From: an uncultured Christensenellaceae bacterium
GTDB lineage: Bacteria > Bacillota > Clostridia > Christensenellales > CAG-314
Length of the DNA stretch: 13,433 nt
Direction: 5' to 3'
Assembly (NCBI GenBank): GCA_910586905.1
Contig: CAJUIV010000030.1
Coordinates: forward strand, 1 to 13,433
The notes under the pieces are model-generated. The model was not told the origin of the DNA, made no database searches, and saw nothing but the letters and a program-made list of their open reading frames with translations. Shown piece by piece: positions 5,473-12,567 of the stretch (positions within the stretch are counted from its first letter, which is position 1; the number at the start of each line of letters is the position of its first letter). A program made the position numbers and the translations under genes.

Positions 5473-5997
5473 GTGTCAACAGATAAACTAATAAAAAGAA
5501 TTATAAACGGCGACGTGTCCGCGTTTGATTTGCTTTATGAACAAACGCGGAAATCCGTTTATTACGTTGCGCTTTCCGTTTTGAGAGATAAGCGGCTTGC
5601 CGAAGACGTTATGCAGTCTACTTATATCAAGGTGCTGCAAAACGTTTCGCGGTATCGTCTCGGCACAAACGCGTCGGCATGGATTGTCAAAATTGCGCGT
5701 AACGAAGCGCTTAATATGAGAAAATCCCTTTCGCGCGAGATAACCGTAGACGCAGAGCAGAACTCGTTTTTGTTCGATACCGAATGTACTGATGATTACG
5801 GGCTGCTAATAGATTTGGCAAGAAGAATTTTGCCGGACGACGAATTCGCAGCATTGATGTTAGCGGCTACTTGCGGTTACAAACGGAGGGAAATCGCTTC
5901 CGCTATGGATATGCCCGTTGCTACCGTTACTTGGAAATACAACAATGCAATCGAAAAGATGCGCCGTCGGTTGGCGGAATATAAAGGCGGTGAATAG
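5473..5997 (+). CDS. ECF-type RNA polymerase sigma factor
   Basis: The product has 174 residues starting at GTG 5473, chosen because GGAGG ends four bases upstream and a consensus promoter lies just before it. A longer reading from TTG at 5395 would overlap that promoter. Region 2 (about 12-80) holds the core-binding and -10 recognition helices: FDLLYEQTRKSVYYVAL, RDKRLAEDVMQSTYIKV, and SAWIVKIARNEALNMRKS. Region 4 (about 120-170) holds LPDDEFAALMLAATCGYKRREIASAM, then MPVATVTWKYNNAIEKMRRRL, the -35 recognition helix-turn-helix. There is no region 1 or 3, as expected for ECF factors. The stop codon abuts the ATG of the next gene, so the two are translationally coupled, the usual layout of a sigma factor and its membrane inhibitor. 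Target promoters were not identified here. Confidence 0.93.
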   Translation: MSTDKLIKRIINGDVSAFDLLYEQTRKSVYYVALSVLRDKRLAEDVMQSTYIKVLQNVSRYRLGTNASAWIVKIARNEALNMRKSLSREITVDAEQNSFLFDTECTDDYGLLIDLARRILPDDEFAALMLAATCGYKRREIASAMDMPVATVTWKYNNAIEKMRRRLAEYKGGE

Positions 5998-7107
5998 ATG
6001 AATAAATTTAAATTGAAAAAACAGCTTAAAAAGGAATCTGAAACGCACACGCCGGATATTTTGGATAGAATCAAAATTTGTGCCAATGAGCATGGATATT
6101 TGAAAGATAGCGGAGCTTCGTCGGTAAGCGGCGCGGTTGAAAACGGCAAGAGTAAAACCAAACGAACGAAAAAATGGTTCGCGGGTTTCGCTTGTTCGTT
6201 CGCGGCAGTATTGCTTTGTCTTGCAATCGTTTTGCCCGTTACTCTTCGCGAACCTGCGGATACTCCGGTTATTTTCACGTCTCAGGACGTTTACGGAATG
6301 GGGGCCGTTTCTACAGTAAAATTATTGGGTGCAAATACGTCCGCAAAAGCGATAAGCGCATTTTCGTCCGCAGTCGGTTCTGTTAATACGTTAAAAACCG
6401 ACGTTAAATCACAAGTCGACAGATTTAACGCTTATTTTACGGCTTTCGATAGCTTTTTGGGCGACGACGTTATTTCTACTGTTGCTGAACGTAATACCGA
6501 CGCTGCTTATTCTTACGAAACAAAAATGACGATAAAGGGACTGAACTTCGACGGAACTACGGATAGTTACGTTATGTATTATACCGAAACGCTTGCGGAG
6601 GACGATTTCGACGGGGACGAAAGCGAACGCGAGTATCGTTTGTGCGGCGTTATGACGTTAGACGATTCGGTTTATTATTTGGAGGGCGAACGTAAAGAAG
6701 AAACGGACGGTAAGGAAACCGAAAACGAACTTAAAATCAGGGCTTACCCAAATGCGGACGACAAGTCTACGTATATAGAAATGGAACAAAAAAATTCGCG
6801 CGAGCATAACGAATCGGAGGCGGAATACGTATACGGGGTTTACGTAGAGGATAACTTAGTCGAAGAAGTGTCCGTTAAATTCGAAACGGAACGTAAAGGA
6901 ACTAAGGAAACGGCCGAATACGAAATGGAATTTTTGAGCGGCACCGCAGAGGGAAAATATAAAATAAAACGCAAAGAAAAAAACGGCGAAATCGAATTTG
7001 AAGCCGAGTATGAGTTCGGCGGTGAAAAAGGAAAGTTTGAAATAAAGCGTTCGGCTGAGGGCGGTTATATTTATCAATTCGAAAACGGCGATTTTATAGT
7101 TATGTAG
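5998..7107 (+). CDS. Putative transmembrane anti-sigma factor with lipoprotein-like ectodomain
   Basis: The product has 369 residues. Residues 1-59 are cytoplasmic and charged (PDILDRIKICANEHGY is the likely sigma-contact segment), and 60-83 form one membrane helix. Residues 84-369 are extracytoplasmic. DVYGMGAVSTVKLLG (97-111) opens this ectodomain, and YFTAFDSFLG, KMTIKG, VMYY, IEMEQKNS and MEF-SG-AEG follow in the same order as in the lipoprotein at 4368-5372. It lacks the acidic insert of the lipoprotein. The ATG directly follows the sigma stop and AAGGCGGTG serves as ribosome binding site. Anti-sigma function is inferred from position, topology and coupling; the N-terminus has no clear zinc-type (H-x3-C-x2-C) motif. 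It would hold the sigma factor at the membrane until an outside signal acts on the ectodomain. Confidence 0.8.
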   Translation: MNKFKLKKQLKKESETHTPDILDRIKICANEHGYLKDSGASSVSGAVENGKSKTKRTKKWFAGFACSFAAVLLCLAIVLPVTLREPADTPVIFTSQDVYGMGAVSTVKLLGANTSAKAISAFSSAVGSVNTLKTDVKSQVDRFNAYFTAFDSFLGDDVISTVAERNTDAAYSYETKMTIKGLNFDGTTDSYVMYYTETLAEDDFDGDESEREYRLCGVMTLDDSVYYLEGERKEETDGKETENELKIRAYPNADDKSTYIEMEQKNSREHNESEAEYVYGVYVEDNLVEEVSVKFETERKGTKETAEYEMEFLSGTAEGKYKIKRKEKNGEIEFEAEYEFGGEKGKFEIKRSAEGGYIYQFENGDFIVM

Positions 7108-7156
7108 AACGTACGCGTGAGACGTTAAAAAGTCCGTGCGCGGTTTAATATTTTGT
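7108..7156 (+). terminator. Possible terminator of the sigma operon
   Basis: Just after the stop, AAC, CGCG and GAC segments (7108-7125) can pair with GTC, CGCG and GTT (7132-7145), with bulges. TTTAATATTTTG follows. The stem is imperfect, so this is a weak call. Confidence 0.35.
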
Positions 7157-7176
7157 AAAAAGTTTATCGCAAATAA

Positions 7177-7205
7177 TTGACACGGTAAAATAATAATGGT
7201 ATTAT
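7177..7205 (+). promoter_or_regulatory. Promoter of the Ala-Ile tRNA operon
   Basis: TTGACA (7177-7182), a 17-bp spacer and TATTAT (7200-7205) lie about 20 bases before the first tRNA. The hexamers and spacing are the same as in the 23S rRNA promoter at 12653-12681. Confidence 0.85.
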
Positions 7206-7225
7206 TTATAAGCACTTGATAACGT

Positions 7226-7301
7226 GGGGGTGTAGCTCAGCTGGGAGAGCACCTGCCTTGCAAGCAGGGGGTCAGCGGTTCGATTCCGCTCATCTCCACC
7301 A
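7226..7301 (+). tRNA. tRNA-Ala(TGC)
   Basis: This is a 76-nt cloverleaf with acceptor GGGGGTG/CATCTCC (including G-T pairs), D arm GCTCAGCTGGGAGAGC, anticodon loop CTTGCAA (anticodon TGC) and T arm AGCGG-TTCGATT-CCGCT. The discriminator is A and CCA is encoded. It is first in a short operon with tRNA-Ile. Confidence 0.95.
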
Positions 7302-7333
7302 CACGCAAGTGGAAACTTAATACTTTAAATTAT

Positions 7334-7411
7334 AGGAGCATGGCTCAGCAGGTTAGAGCACCGCACTGCCATTCAGGGTGGTGAACAACAGCCGAGTATA
7401 TGCTAAAACCA
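7334..7411 (+). pseudogene. Decayed tRNA-Ile-like copy
   Basis: The first 35 bases (AGGAGCA, D arm GCTCAGCAGGTTAGAGC) match tRNA-Ile at 7427 except for one base, and the flanking ATTAT is also shared, so it is a tandem duplication. After position 35 it diverges. The anticodon arm no longer folds properly, the T arm with TTCGA is lost and the acceptor pairs at only TGCT, yet ACCA remains at the expected 3' end (7408-7411). It is unlikely to be a working tRNA, although it lies inside the transcript between two intact ones. Confidence 0.7.
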
Positions 7412-7426
7412 AATATAGTCCATTAT

Positions 7427-7503
7427 AGGAGCATAGCTCAGCAGGTTAGAGCACCACCCTGATAAGGTGGGGGTCGGTGGTTCGAGTCCACTTGCTCCTA
7501 CCA
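7427..7503 (+). tRNA. tRNA-Ile(GAT)
   Basis: This is a 77-nt cloverleaf with acceptor AGGAGCA/TGCTCCT (an A-T first pair), D arm GCTCAGCAGGTTAGAGC, anticodon stem CCACC/GGTGG, loop CTGATAA (anticodon GAT) and T arm GGTGG-TTCGAGT-CCACT. The discriminator is A and CCA is encoded. It is last in the operon, before the terminator at 7510. Confidence 0.95.
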
Positions 7504-7509
7504 CGAGAG

Positions 7510-7563
7510 AACCAGTCGAACCTAATTGTAACGAACAAATGGGTAAGATTGGTTTTTCTTTTT
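7510..7563 (+). terminator. Terminator of the tRNA operon
   Basis: AACCAGTC (7510-7517) pairs with GATTGGTT (7547-7554, one G-T pair) around an inner partly paired arm. TTTTTCTTTTT follows. It starts seven bases after tRNA-Ile. Confidence 0.75.
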
Positions 7564-7616
7564 GACCGGACTACTCATTGTAAAACATTCTAATTTAAAC
7601 AATAATGACAGCCTTA

Positions 7617-8044
7617 TCAATTAATTTCTCGTATTTTTAATCTATCTGCCCAAAGTAGTTTATGTATTAGATTCTTGCCTTGCTCTTAATTGTTGAGCGT
7701 TTTCCGTACAAGTTTATGAGCATATATTTGCATTTGTTTGCTCGTAGCCCTTGGAGTAGTAAAAATCAAATCTACATTATTGTTTCCATAAATATTGTAA
7801 TAATTAAAAATACTTTGAAAGTAGGGATAATCTGCTTCGCTCAACGAGTGTGCGTAAAATTTAATAGATACAGGAACATTGTTTTCAAGTAAAACCGTTG
7901 TGTCTGACATTTTTCTATTAGTATTGCTAAATATTCGCAATGCGGAATTATCGTCCCCTTTAGTTTGAATTAACGCGTCATCTATACCCAAAATCACGCT
8001 TGACGAATCACATAGTCCACAATCTCTATTACAGAGTTTGCCAT
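7617..8044 (-). pseudogene. Broken gene of unknown function (frameshift and in-frame stop)
   Basis: Three pieces join into one likely ancestral protein of about 142 residues. From ATG at 8044 the first frame reads MANSVIEIVDYVIRQA and stops at 7994-7996. The adjacent frame continues from 7997 (VILGIDDALIQTKGDDNS...) for 103 residues to TAA at 7686-7688. The same frame then reads on for 22 plausible residues (EQGKNLIHKLLWADRLKIRE...) to TGA at 7617-7619. A one-base loss near 7997 and a CAA-to-TAA type change would explain both breaks. I do not recognise the protein. The start has no ribosome binding site. A second alternative is that only the 103-residue piece from GTG at 7997 is expressed. 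Confidence 0.55.
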
Positions 8045-8404
8045 GTACATTGTTGTAATTACACGGACAGACAACTAACAGAATGTCAAATTATTGATTC
8101 TTGCGCATTGAATATGGGCAAATTCCGTTATTAAAGAATAGTAAAAACAGGTTTATTCGTTTTGGTTTGCAATATTTTACCATACTGCGGCTCCCATAGA
8201 GTTGTACATCAAAAGCAACGCAGCTTAAGGATATCTGTTATCAGGATTTTCTTGTGGGTAAAGAAACAGCGCGCTATCTTCGCTTGCGAAGTATAGTGCG
8301 CTGTATTTTACTATAATTTATTAAAGGATATCAAGATAAATTGAAATTTATATACTTTTTATTCAACTGATAACTATGACTTGGAAAATAATTGATTTGT
8401 AAAG
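8045..8404. other. Gene-free stretch, probably decayed sequence
   Basis: No intact gene is seen. On the minus strand, 8220-8310 reads openly as about 30 residues ending FLYPQENPDNRYP, which looks protein-like but has no start. Part of it coincides with the long hairpin at 8266-8304. Together with the broken genes on both sides this suggests a decaying segment. Confidence 0.35.
8266..8304 (-). terminator. Long near-perfect hairpin downstream of the hydrolase gene
   Basis: ACAGCGC-GCTAT-CTTCGC (8266-8283) pairs with its complement at 8286-8304, with one G-T pair, one bulge and a 2-base loop. On the minus strand TTTCTTTA follows, so it may terminate the hydrolase transcript 100 bp after its stop. 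The T tract is poor. Confidence 0.5.
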
Positions 8405-9034
8405 TCAAGTACCGTTCCCGTTCAAAAATGCTTTAATATGTTCATTGGCAATTTTGATTTGTCTCTTATTGAACCCATGTTTTGCGCCGTCTAAAATAAT
8501 CAAACGTGAATTTGCGTTGACAGCTTTTTCTCTCGCTCTTTTCGCATAGTCTATGTTTACGATTCCATCCTTGCTGCCGTGTATAATCAAAATCGGCGCC
8601 GGTATCTTCGTTATTATTTCATAAATATTTAAGCTGCTTGCCGACTTGGGATATTCGGGCGAAAACCGAAACAATTTACACTTCAATGTATCTTCTATAT
8701 TTTCGGGATCAAATTGCATAAACAACATTTTGCCTTTTCGGGCATCGTCGGGAATGCAAAGCGCGGGATACAGCTCGGAGGCAACCATACAAGAAACAAA
8801 GCCTCCTTGACTTTCCCCTGCTAAAATCAACTTGCTGCTGTCAACATAGTCTAATCGCGCCACATAATCTATTACGCAAAGCAAGTCCCGTTTTTCGGTA
8901 TCTATCGACATATCTTTAAATTTTCCGTCGCTTTTATTCATTAGTCCGCCGCCGCAAAAATCGTATGTAAAAACTACATACCCCATATTTGCCAAATATT
9001 CGGCATACGGTTTTATATGTTTTTGATTTGCCAT
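8405..9034 (-). CDS. Alpha/beta hydrolase, probably damaged at its 5' end
   Basis: From the first in-frame ATG (9034) the product has 209 residues. The hydrolase core is clear: FTYDFCGGG, SDG, MSIDTEKRDLLCVIDY, the nucleophile elbow GESQGG with S75, the acid in HGSKDG (D156) and the base in GAKHGF (H186). The set is typical of serine hydrolases of the esterase/peptidase-like type. The substrate cannot be told. This start has no ribosome binding site and removes the first strand and the S-H-G-F oxyanion-hole motif, which are encoded in frame just upstream (9035-9175) without any start codon. Either a start was lost (ATG at 9181 is followed directly by TAA) or a shortened protein is made. It is alone on its strand, with a candidate promoter at 9241-9269. 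Confidence 0.65.
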   Translation of the reverse strand: MANQKHIKPYAEYLANMGYVVFTYDFCGGGLMNKSDGKFKDMSIDTEKRDLLCVIDYVARLDYVDSSKLILAGESQGGFVSCMVASELYPALCIPDDARKGKMLFMQFDPENIEDTLKCKLFRFSPEYPKSASSLNIYEIITKIPAPILIIHGSKDGIVNIDYAKRAREKAVNANSRLIILDGAKHGFNKRQIKIANEHIKAFLNGNGT

Positions 9035-9181
9035 GAATCCGTGGCTGAATATTACGGGAATACCGATATTATTTTCTATACGATACTCGTAACAGCCGAT
9101 TGTGAATTTACCGTTCTTACACGAAAAATACTTGCTTTTATACCTATGAAAAACACCGTTACGCGCGTTTCTTTTTTACAT
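9035..9181 (-). pseudogene. In-frame N-terminal coding remnant of the hydrolase
   Basis: The frame of the hydrolase stays open upstream to 9175 and encodes the expected N-terminus: FSCKNGKFTIGCYEYRIEN, then GIPVIFSHGF with the oxyanion-hole HG. No ATG, GTG or TTG occurs in it. The only ATG in frame, at 9179-9181, is followed immediately by TAA (9176-9178), as if the second codon had mutated to a stop. No Shine-Dalgarno sequence is present. Confidence 0.6.
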
Positions 9182-9240
9182 TTGTTGCGGATAGGTATTG
9201 AAAACAGTTAAATATTCTTGTGCAGTTATACGGAAAGAGT

Positions 9241-9269
9241 ACTATAATATAGAAATCAAACAACGGCAA
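9241..9269 (-). promoter_or_regulatory. Candidate promoter of the hydrolase gene
   Basis: On the minus strand, TTGCCG (9264-9269) and TATAGT (9241-9246) are separated by 17 bp. The start would be near 9234, about 53 bases before the ATG-TAA at 9176-9181. Confidence 0.4.
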
Positions 9270-9329
9270 AGTAACAAGTTTAAAACTTGTAGCAATGCAG
9301 ATAAATCTATTCTCTCTCCAAACAAACTG

Positions 9330-9358
9330 TTTACACCGTCGTTTAATTATGCTACAAT
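9330..9358 (+). promoter_or_regulatory. Promoter of the Mrr-like membrane protein gene
   Basis: TTTACA (9330-9335), a 17-bp spacer and TGC-TACAAT (-10 at 9353-9358) match the tRNA-Val promoter in both hexamers, spacing and the TGC before the -10. The start is near 9365, leaving a leader of about 20 bases. Confidence 0.75.
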
Positions 9359-9386
9359 AATCTTACATTAAAAATGGAAGTAGAGT

Positions 9387-10115
9387 ATGAACAAAAATAA
9401 ACGTAAAGGTTTAATTGCAATAGCCGTGGTGTGCTTGCTAATAGTTTTGACGGGTATCGGAATAACTATCACGTCCTTTATTTTGCAGGAAGACCCCGGT
9501 ACTGATATCGATACCACCAGTATGCTGTTGTATTTGGGAATAGGACTTACGACTGTGGGGCTCATCTTCGCGTTGGTATGCATTTTGGTTGTCGTCAACG
9601 GCGACGGTAAATCTAAAAAGAAAGTTCCTTCGGCAGAACGTCTGCCGGACGTCGAGGCAAACTTGGACGGTTCGACTGTTTATAAAGGAGAAACGATAGA
9701 GTATGTTCCAAATATCGAAACATACGAGTTCGTCAATATGGGCAAGCGCCAATCCGTGGACGAAAAGTTCGACCAAATAGGTAAAATGGGCAAAACCCAA
9801 TTCGTTATCTACGTTGCAAAACTGTTCAGCTTGAAAAACTACGAGGTTCAGCTTACTCCGGTTATAGATAATCACGAGATAGATATGCTTGTGAAAAAAG
9901 ACGGCGTAACAAAAGGCGTCAGCTGTCTTTTAGCCAATAAAGTTTTGTGCCAAAGCGATATCGAAAGTATTTCGGAAGGTTTAAAGTTTTATCAGACGGA
10001 CGGCGTTACTATAATAACAAATATGTATTTCGACCGAACTGCTCTTAACTACGCAAAAGAAAATAAGATAACTCTTGTCGATCGCAATATTCTGGCGGAA
10101 GAGTTTATGAATTAG
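9387..10115 (+). CDS. Membrane-anchored Mrr-like restriction-endonuclease-fold protein
   Basis: The product has 242 residues. Two membrane helices (8-33 and 46-70) follow a basic start (MNKNKRKG). A polar linker (71-130) leads to a C-terminal domain at about 131-240 resembling the Mrr catalytic fold: MGKTQFVIYVAKLFSLKNYEVQLTP, then DNHEIDMLVKKDGVTKGVSC, then TDGVTIITNMYFDRTALNYAKENKITLVDRNIL. The expected active site is D ... Q-x-K. Here D166 is present, but the Q-x-K position reads S-C-L, so nuclease activity is doubtful. It may bind DNA or a partner at the membrane, or be a non-catalytic relative. GGAAG precedes the ATG. It has its own promoter and terminator. The fold is assigned by sequence pattern only. 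Confidence 0.65.
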   Translation: MNKNKRKGLIAIAVVCLLIVLTGIGITITSFILQEDPGTDIDTTSMLLYLGIGLTTVGLIFALVCILVVVNGDGKSKKKVPSAERLPDVEANLDGSTVYKGETIEYVPNIETYEFVNMGKRQSVDEKFDQIGKMGKTQFVIYVAKLFSLKNYEVQLTPVIDNHEIDMLVKKDGVTKGVSCLLANKVLCQSDIESISEGLKFYQTDGVTIITNMYFDRTALNYAKENKITLVDRNILAEEFMN

Positions 10116-10143
10116 CCGTTCGTACGCAAAGGTAAATAATAAG

Positions 10144-10172
10144 ACGAGCGCAAAATAGCGCTCGTTTTATAT
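10144..10172 (+). terminator. Terminator of the Mrr-like gene
   Basis: A perfect 8-bp stem ACGAGCGC/GCGCTCGT (10144-10151 and 10158-10165, 6-base loop) is followed by TTTTATATTT on the plus strand. The convergent feoB ends 42 bp further on, so the hairpin may help end that transcript too. Confidence 0.8.
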
Positions 10173-10213
10173 TTCTAATATATATTATATAGAATTATAA
10201 TTACTATATCTAA

Positions 10214-12190
10214 TTATTCGTGATACTTTCCGCAGTTTTTACAGTTGCCGCACCCTGCCAAGCAGTTTTTTTGATTTCGTTTCCGTATTAAGCTTATAAT
10301 CGCAAATACTATCGTCGCCGCAGTCAGTAAGACAATAGCGGTTATTAACAGAAAAGACGCGTTATTTTTAGCCAAAGTTCCCGTTTGATAAATCATCAAA
10401 GACACCGCGTAAGCGAACACTATCTGAAACGCAACGGATTTGATGCCGTTTTTAAATCCGCCTTGTTCGGTAAAACTAGCCGATATTGCCGCCGCGCACG
10501 GAACGGTTAAAATATTGTACGTTACGAAGCTGTAAGCGCCAAGGGGAGAGATGCTGTTTTGTAAACTGTCGGACAAAAGCATTTCTAAAGTGGTAACGAC
10601 CGTTTCTTTGGCACTGATGCCTGTAAGCGTAGCTACCGAGTATTGCCAGCAGTATCCTTTATCTCCCCACCCCAAAGGTATAAAAATCGGCGAAATAAAT
10701 TTTCCGATCTGAGAGAGTATGCTTGTGTCGGCGGTCGCGGTTTCTAATTTGAAATTGAAACGCTGCAAAAACCAAAGTATTATGGAAGACAGCAAAATTA
10801 TGGTTCCGGCTTTTATCAAAAACGCTTTTCCTCGGTCGGTCATTTGCTTGACGACGTTGGTTAATGTAGGCGCGCGGTATTCGGGCAACTCCATAATAAA
10901 GGCGTCTTCCGCGGTTTGTTTTTTGCGGCTTAAAAATTTCAGTAACAATCCTCCCGCTATAACCGAAAGTATGCTGGTCAAGTAAAAACTGATAGCGAAC
11001 AGAACGCTGCCGTTTAACAGGTAAGACGTAAAAAAAGCTATTATCGCAAGTTTTGCCGAACAAGGCATAAACGGGGTGAGCGTAATGGTGCAGTTGCGTT
11101 CTTTGACGTTTTTTATGGCTCGGGTCGCCGTTATGGCGGGCACGGAACAGCCGCATCCCAGTATAATAGATACGAAACTTCGGCCGCCCAGTCCTATTTT
11201 GTTTAGCAGTCTGTCCGTTATAAAAGCAATTCTGGACATATATCCGCTTGCTTCCAATACGGATATGCATCCGAATAAAATCATTATTTGAGGTACGAAT
11301 CCTACTACGCTCAAAACGCCGCCGACTATCCCGTCTACAATGAGCGAACGCAGCCAATCAACGTTCGTCTGAATAAGCGCCGCGTCAAGAACGTTTTTGA
11401 GCCAGGGAGTAAAAACGTTGTTTATAATATTCGCCAATAAGCCCCCGAGTCCGCTTACCGATAAATAAAACACAAGCGACATAACCGTTAAAAATATTGG
11501 AAAAGCCAACCACTTGTTAAGGACGATTTTGTCGATTTTGTCTGTTATACTTGCGGCTTTATTTCGCGGCGTTATTTCAACTGCGGATTCGATTATTCGC
11601 GATATTGTCTCGTAACGTTGTTCTGTTTCTTTGATTTTGTTTTCCGTTTTACCAAAAGTCAAAGGCTTGTTTCTTTTTTTCGGTTTTACGGAACAATAGT
11701 TCATCAAAGAATCTAATCCTTCGTTTTTGCTTGCCGAAATGAAAAAAAATTTACAACCCAATAAGTCTTTTAAAATTTCCGCGTTAATATTGATTCCTTT
11801 CGCTTTTGCCTCGTCGCTCATGTTCAACGCTACTACCAGCGGGCAGTCTAATTCCAAAAGTTGAGTCGTCAGTAATAAATTCCGTTCCAAGTTTGTACTG
11901 TCTACGACGTTTATTATTAAATCGGGTTTATTTTGAGTTAGGTATCCGACGGCAACTTTTTCGTCCGGCGTAAAAGGATGCAGCGAATAAATACCGGGAG
12001 TGTCTACAATCGATATCGAAGCATTCTTTTTGTAAACGCCGCTTTTTCGTTCTACCGTTACGCCCGGCCAATTGCCTACTTTTTGATTGCTTCCCGTGAG
12101 TGCGTTAAAAAGAGTCGTTTTTCCGCTATTGGGATTTCCGCACAAAGCTATTGTAAAAACTTCGTTTCCGTCATTATTGTTTTTTGTCAT
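10214..12190 (-). CDS. feoB: Ferrous iron transporter FeoB
   Basis: This 658-residue inner-membrane Fe(II) permease is near the usual family length. The N-terminal G domain has G1 GNPNSGKTT (18-26), G2 WPGVTVE (41-47), G3 DTPG (63-66), G4 NMSD (123-126) and G5 SAS (152-154). A helical guanine-dissociation-inhibitor-like region follows (about 170-222), then the membrane part (about 228-640). The latter has the two gate motifs GCGCSVPAI (345-353) and PCSAKLAI (376-383). The last residues are cysteine-rich (C-x3-C-x2-C-x2-C, then KYHE), as in many clostridial FeoB proteins, and may bind iron. It starts three bases after the feoA stop, with AAGGAG inside the end of feoA, so translation is coupled. 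All key motifs are intact. Confidence 0.97.
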   Translation of the reverse strand: MTKNNNDGNEVFTIALCGNPNSGKTTLFNALTGSNQKVGNWPGVTVERKSGVYKKNASISIVDTPGIYSLHPFTPDEKVAVGYLTQNKPDLIINVVDSTNLERNLLLTTQLLELDCPLVVALNMSDEAKAKGININAEILKDLLGCKFFFISASKNEGLDSLMNYCSVKPKKRNKPLTFGKTENKIKETEQRYETISRIIESAVEITPRNKAASITDKIDKIVLNKWLAFPIFLTVMSLVFYLSVSGLGGLLANIINNVFTPWLKNVLDAALIQTNVDWLRSLIVDGIVGGVLSVVGFVPQIMILFGCISVLEASGYMSRIAFITDRLLNKIGLGGRSFVSIILGCGCSVPAITATRAIKNVKERNCTITLTPFMPCSAKLAIIAFFTSYLLNGSVLFAISFYLTSILSVIAGGLLLKFLSRKKQTAEDAFIMELPEYRAPTLTNVVKQMTDRGKAFLIKAGTIILLSSIILWFLQRFNFKLETATADTSILSQIGKFISPIFIPLGWGDKGYCWQYSVATLTGISAKETVVTTLEMLLSDSLQNSISPLGAYSFVTYNILTVPCAAAISASFTEQGGFKNGIKSVAFQIVFAYAVSLMIYQTGTLAKNNASFLLITAIVLLTAATIVFAIISLIRKRNQKNCLAGCGNCKNCGKYHE

Positions 12191-12193
12191 GCT

Positions 12194-12466
12194 TCACAGC
12201 TCCTTTATAACGTAATTTTTAGCGTCCGACGCTCTTAAGCACAGCGAATAACCTTTAACTGTTATTTCGATAGGGTCGCCTAGCGGCGCTTTTTGTTTTA
12301 CAAATACTACGGTTCCGGAAACGAGCCCCATTTCGGCAAGTCTCACGTATTGCTCCGAAAAACTCAAGCATTTCGTTATTTTATATCGCCTATTAGTTTC
12401 CGCTGCGTCCAGCGTTAAAATATTGCGAATATTTTTGGCGACTTTTGTTGAAAATTTATTTGACAT
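12194..12466 (-). CDS. feoA: Ferrous iron transport protein FeoA
   Basis: This small cytoplasmic SH3-like partner of FeoB has 90 residues from the ATG at 12466. That start is preferred over GTG at 12478 because GAGG, seven bases upstream, overlaps the GTG and fits as its ribosome binding site. The core shows the family pattern: RRYKITKCL, RLAEMGLVSGTVVFVKQKAPLGDPIEITVKGYSLCLRASDAKNYVI. The N-terminal 25 residues are an extra basic tail. It is the first gene of the feoAB operon, and its product is thought to modulate FeoB activity. Confidence 0.93.
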   Translation of the reverse strand: MSNKFSTKVAKNIRNILTLDAAETNRRYKITKCLSFSEQYVRLAEMGLVSGTVVFVKQKAPLGDPIEITVKGYSLCLRASDAKNYVIKEL

Positions 12467-12485
12467 ATATTTCCTCACGTAGTAT

Positions 12486-12532
12486 GATATGTAAGCTTAT
12501 CTTTTGATAGAGCATTTTTTGTTTAACCGCAA
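12486..12532 (-). promoter_or_regulatory. Possible feoAB promoter with operator-like site
   Basis: On the minus strand, TTGCGG (12527-12532) and TATCAA (12504-12509) are 17 bp apart, a weak match to consensus. Directly after the -10, GATA-N8-TATC (12486-12501) with the palindrome TAAGCTTA (12492-12499) covers the expected start site. That is where an iron-responsive repressor would act, but it does not match a textbook Fur or DtxR box. Low-confidence call. Confidence 0.35.
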
Positions 12533-12535
12533 AGT

Positions 12536-12567
12536 TAAATAATAAAAATGCGCCGAAGCCCAGCGCA
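12536..12567 (-). terminator. Minus-strand terminator between the 23S promoter and feoA
   Basis: On the minus strand, TGCGC (12563-12567) pairs with GCGCA (12549-12553) around a 9-base loop and TTTTTATTATTT follows. It could stop antisense transcription from the rRNA side, or act as an attenuator if feoAB has an upstream promoter. A second hairpin, GTAAACGG/CCGTTTAC at 12568-12575 and 12587-12594, abuts it. Confidence 0.55.
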
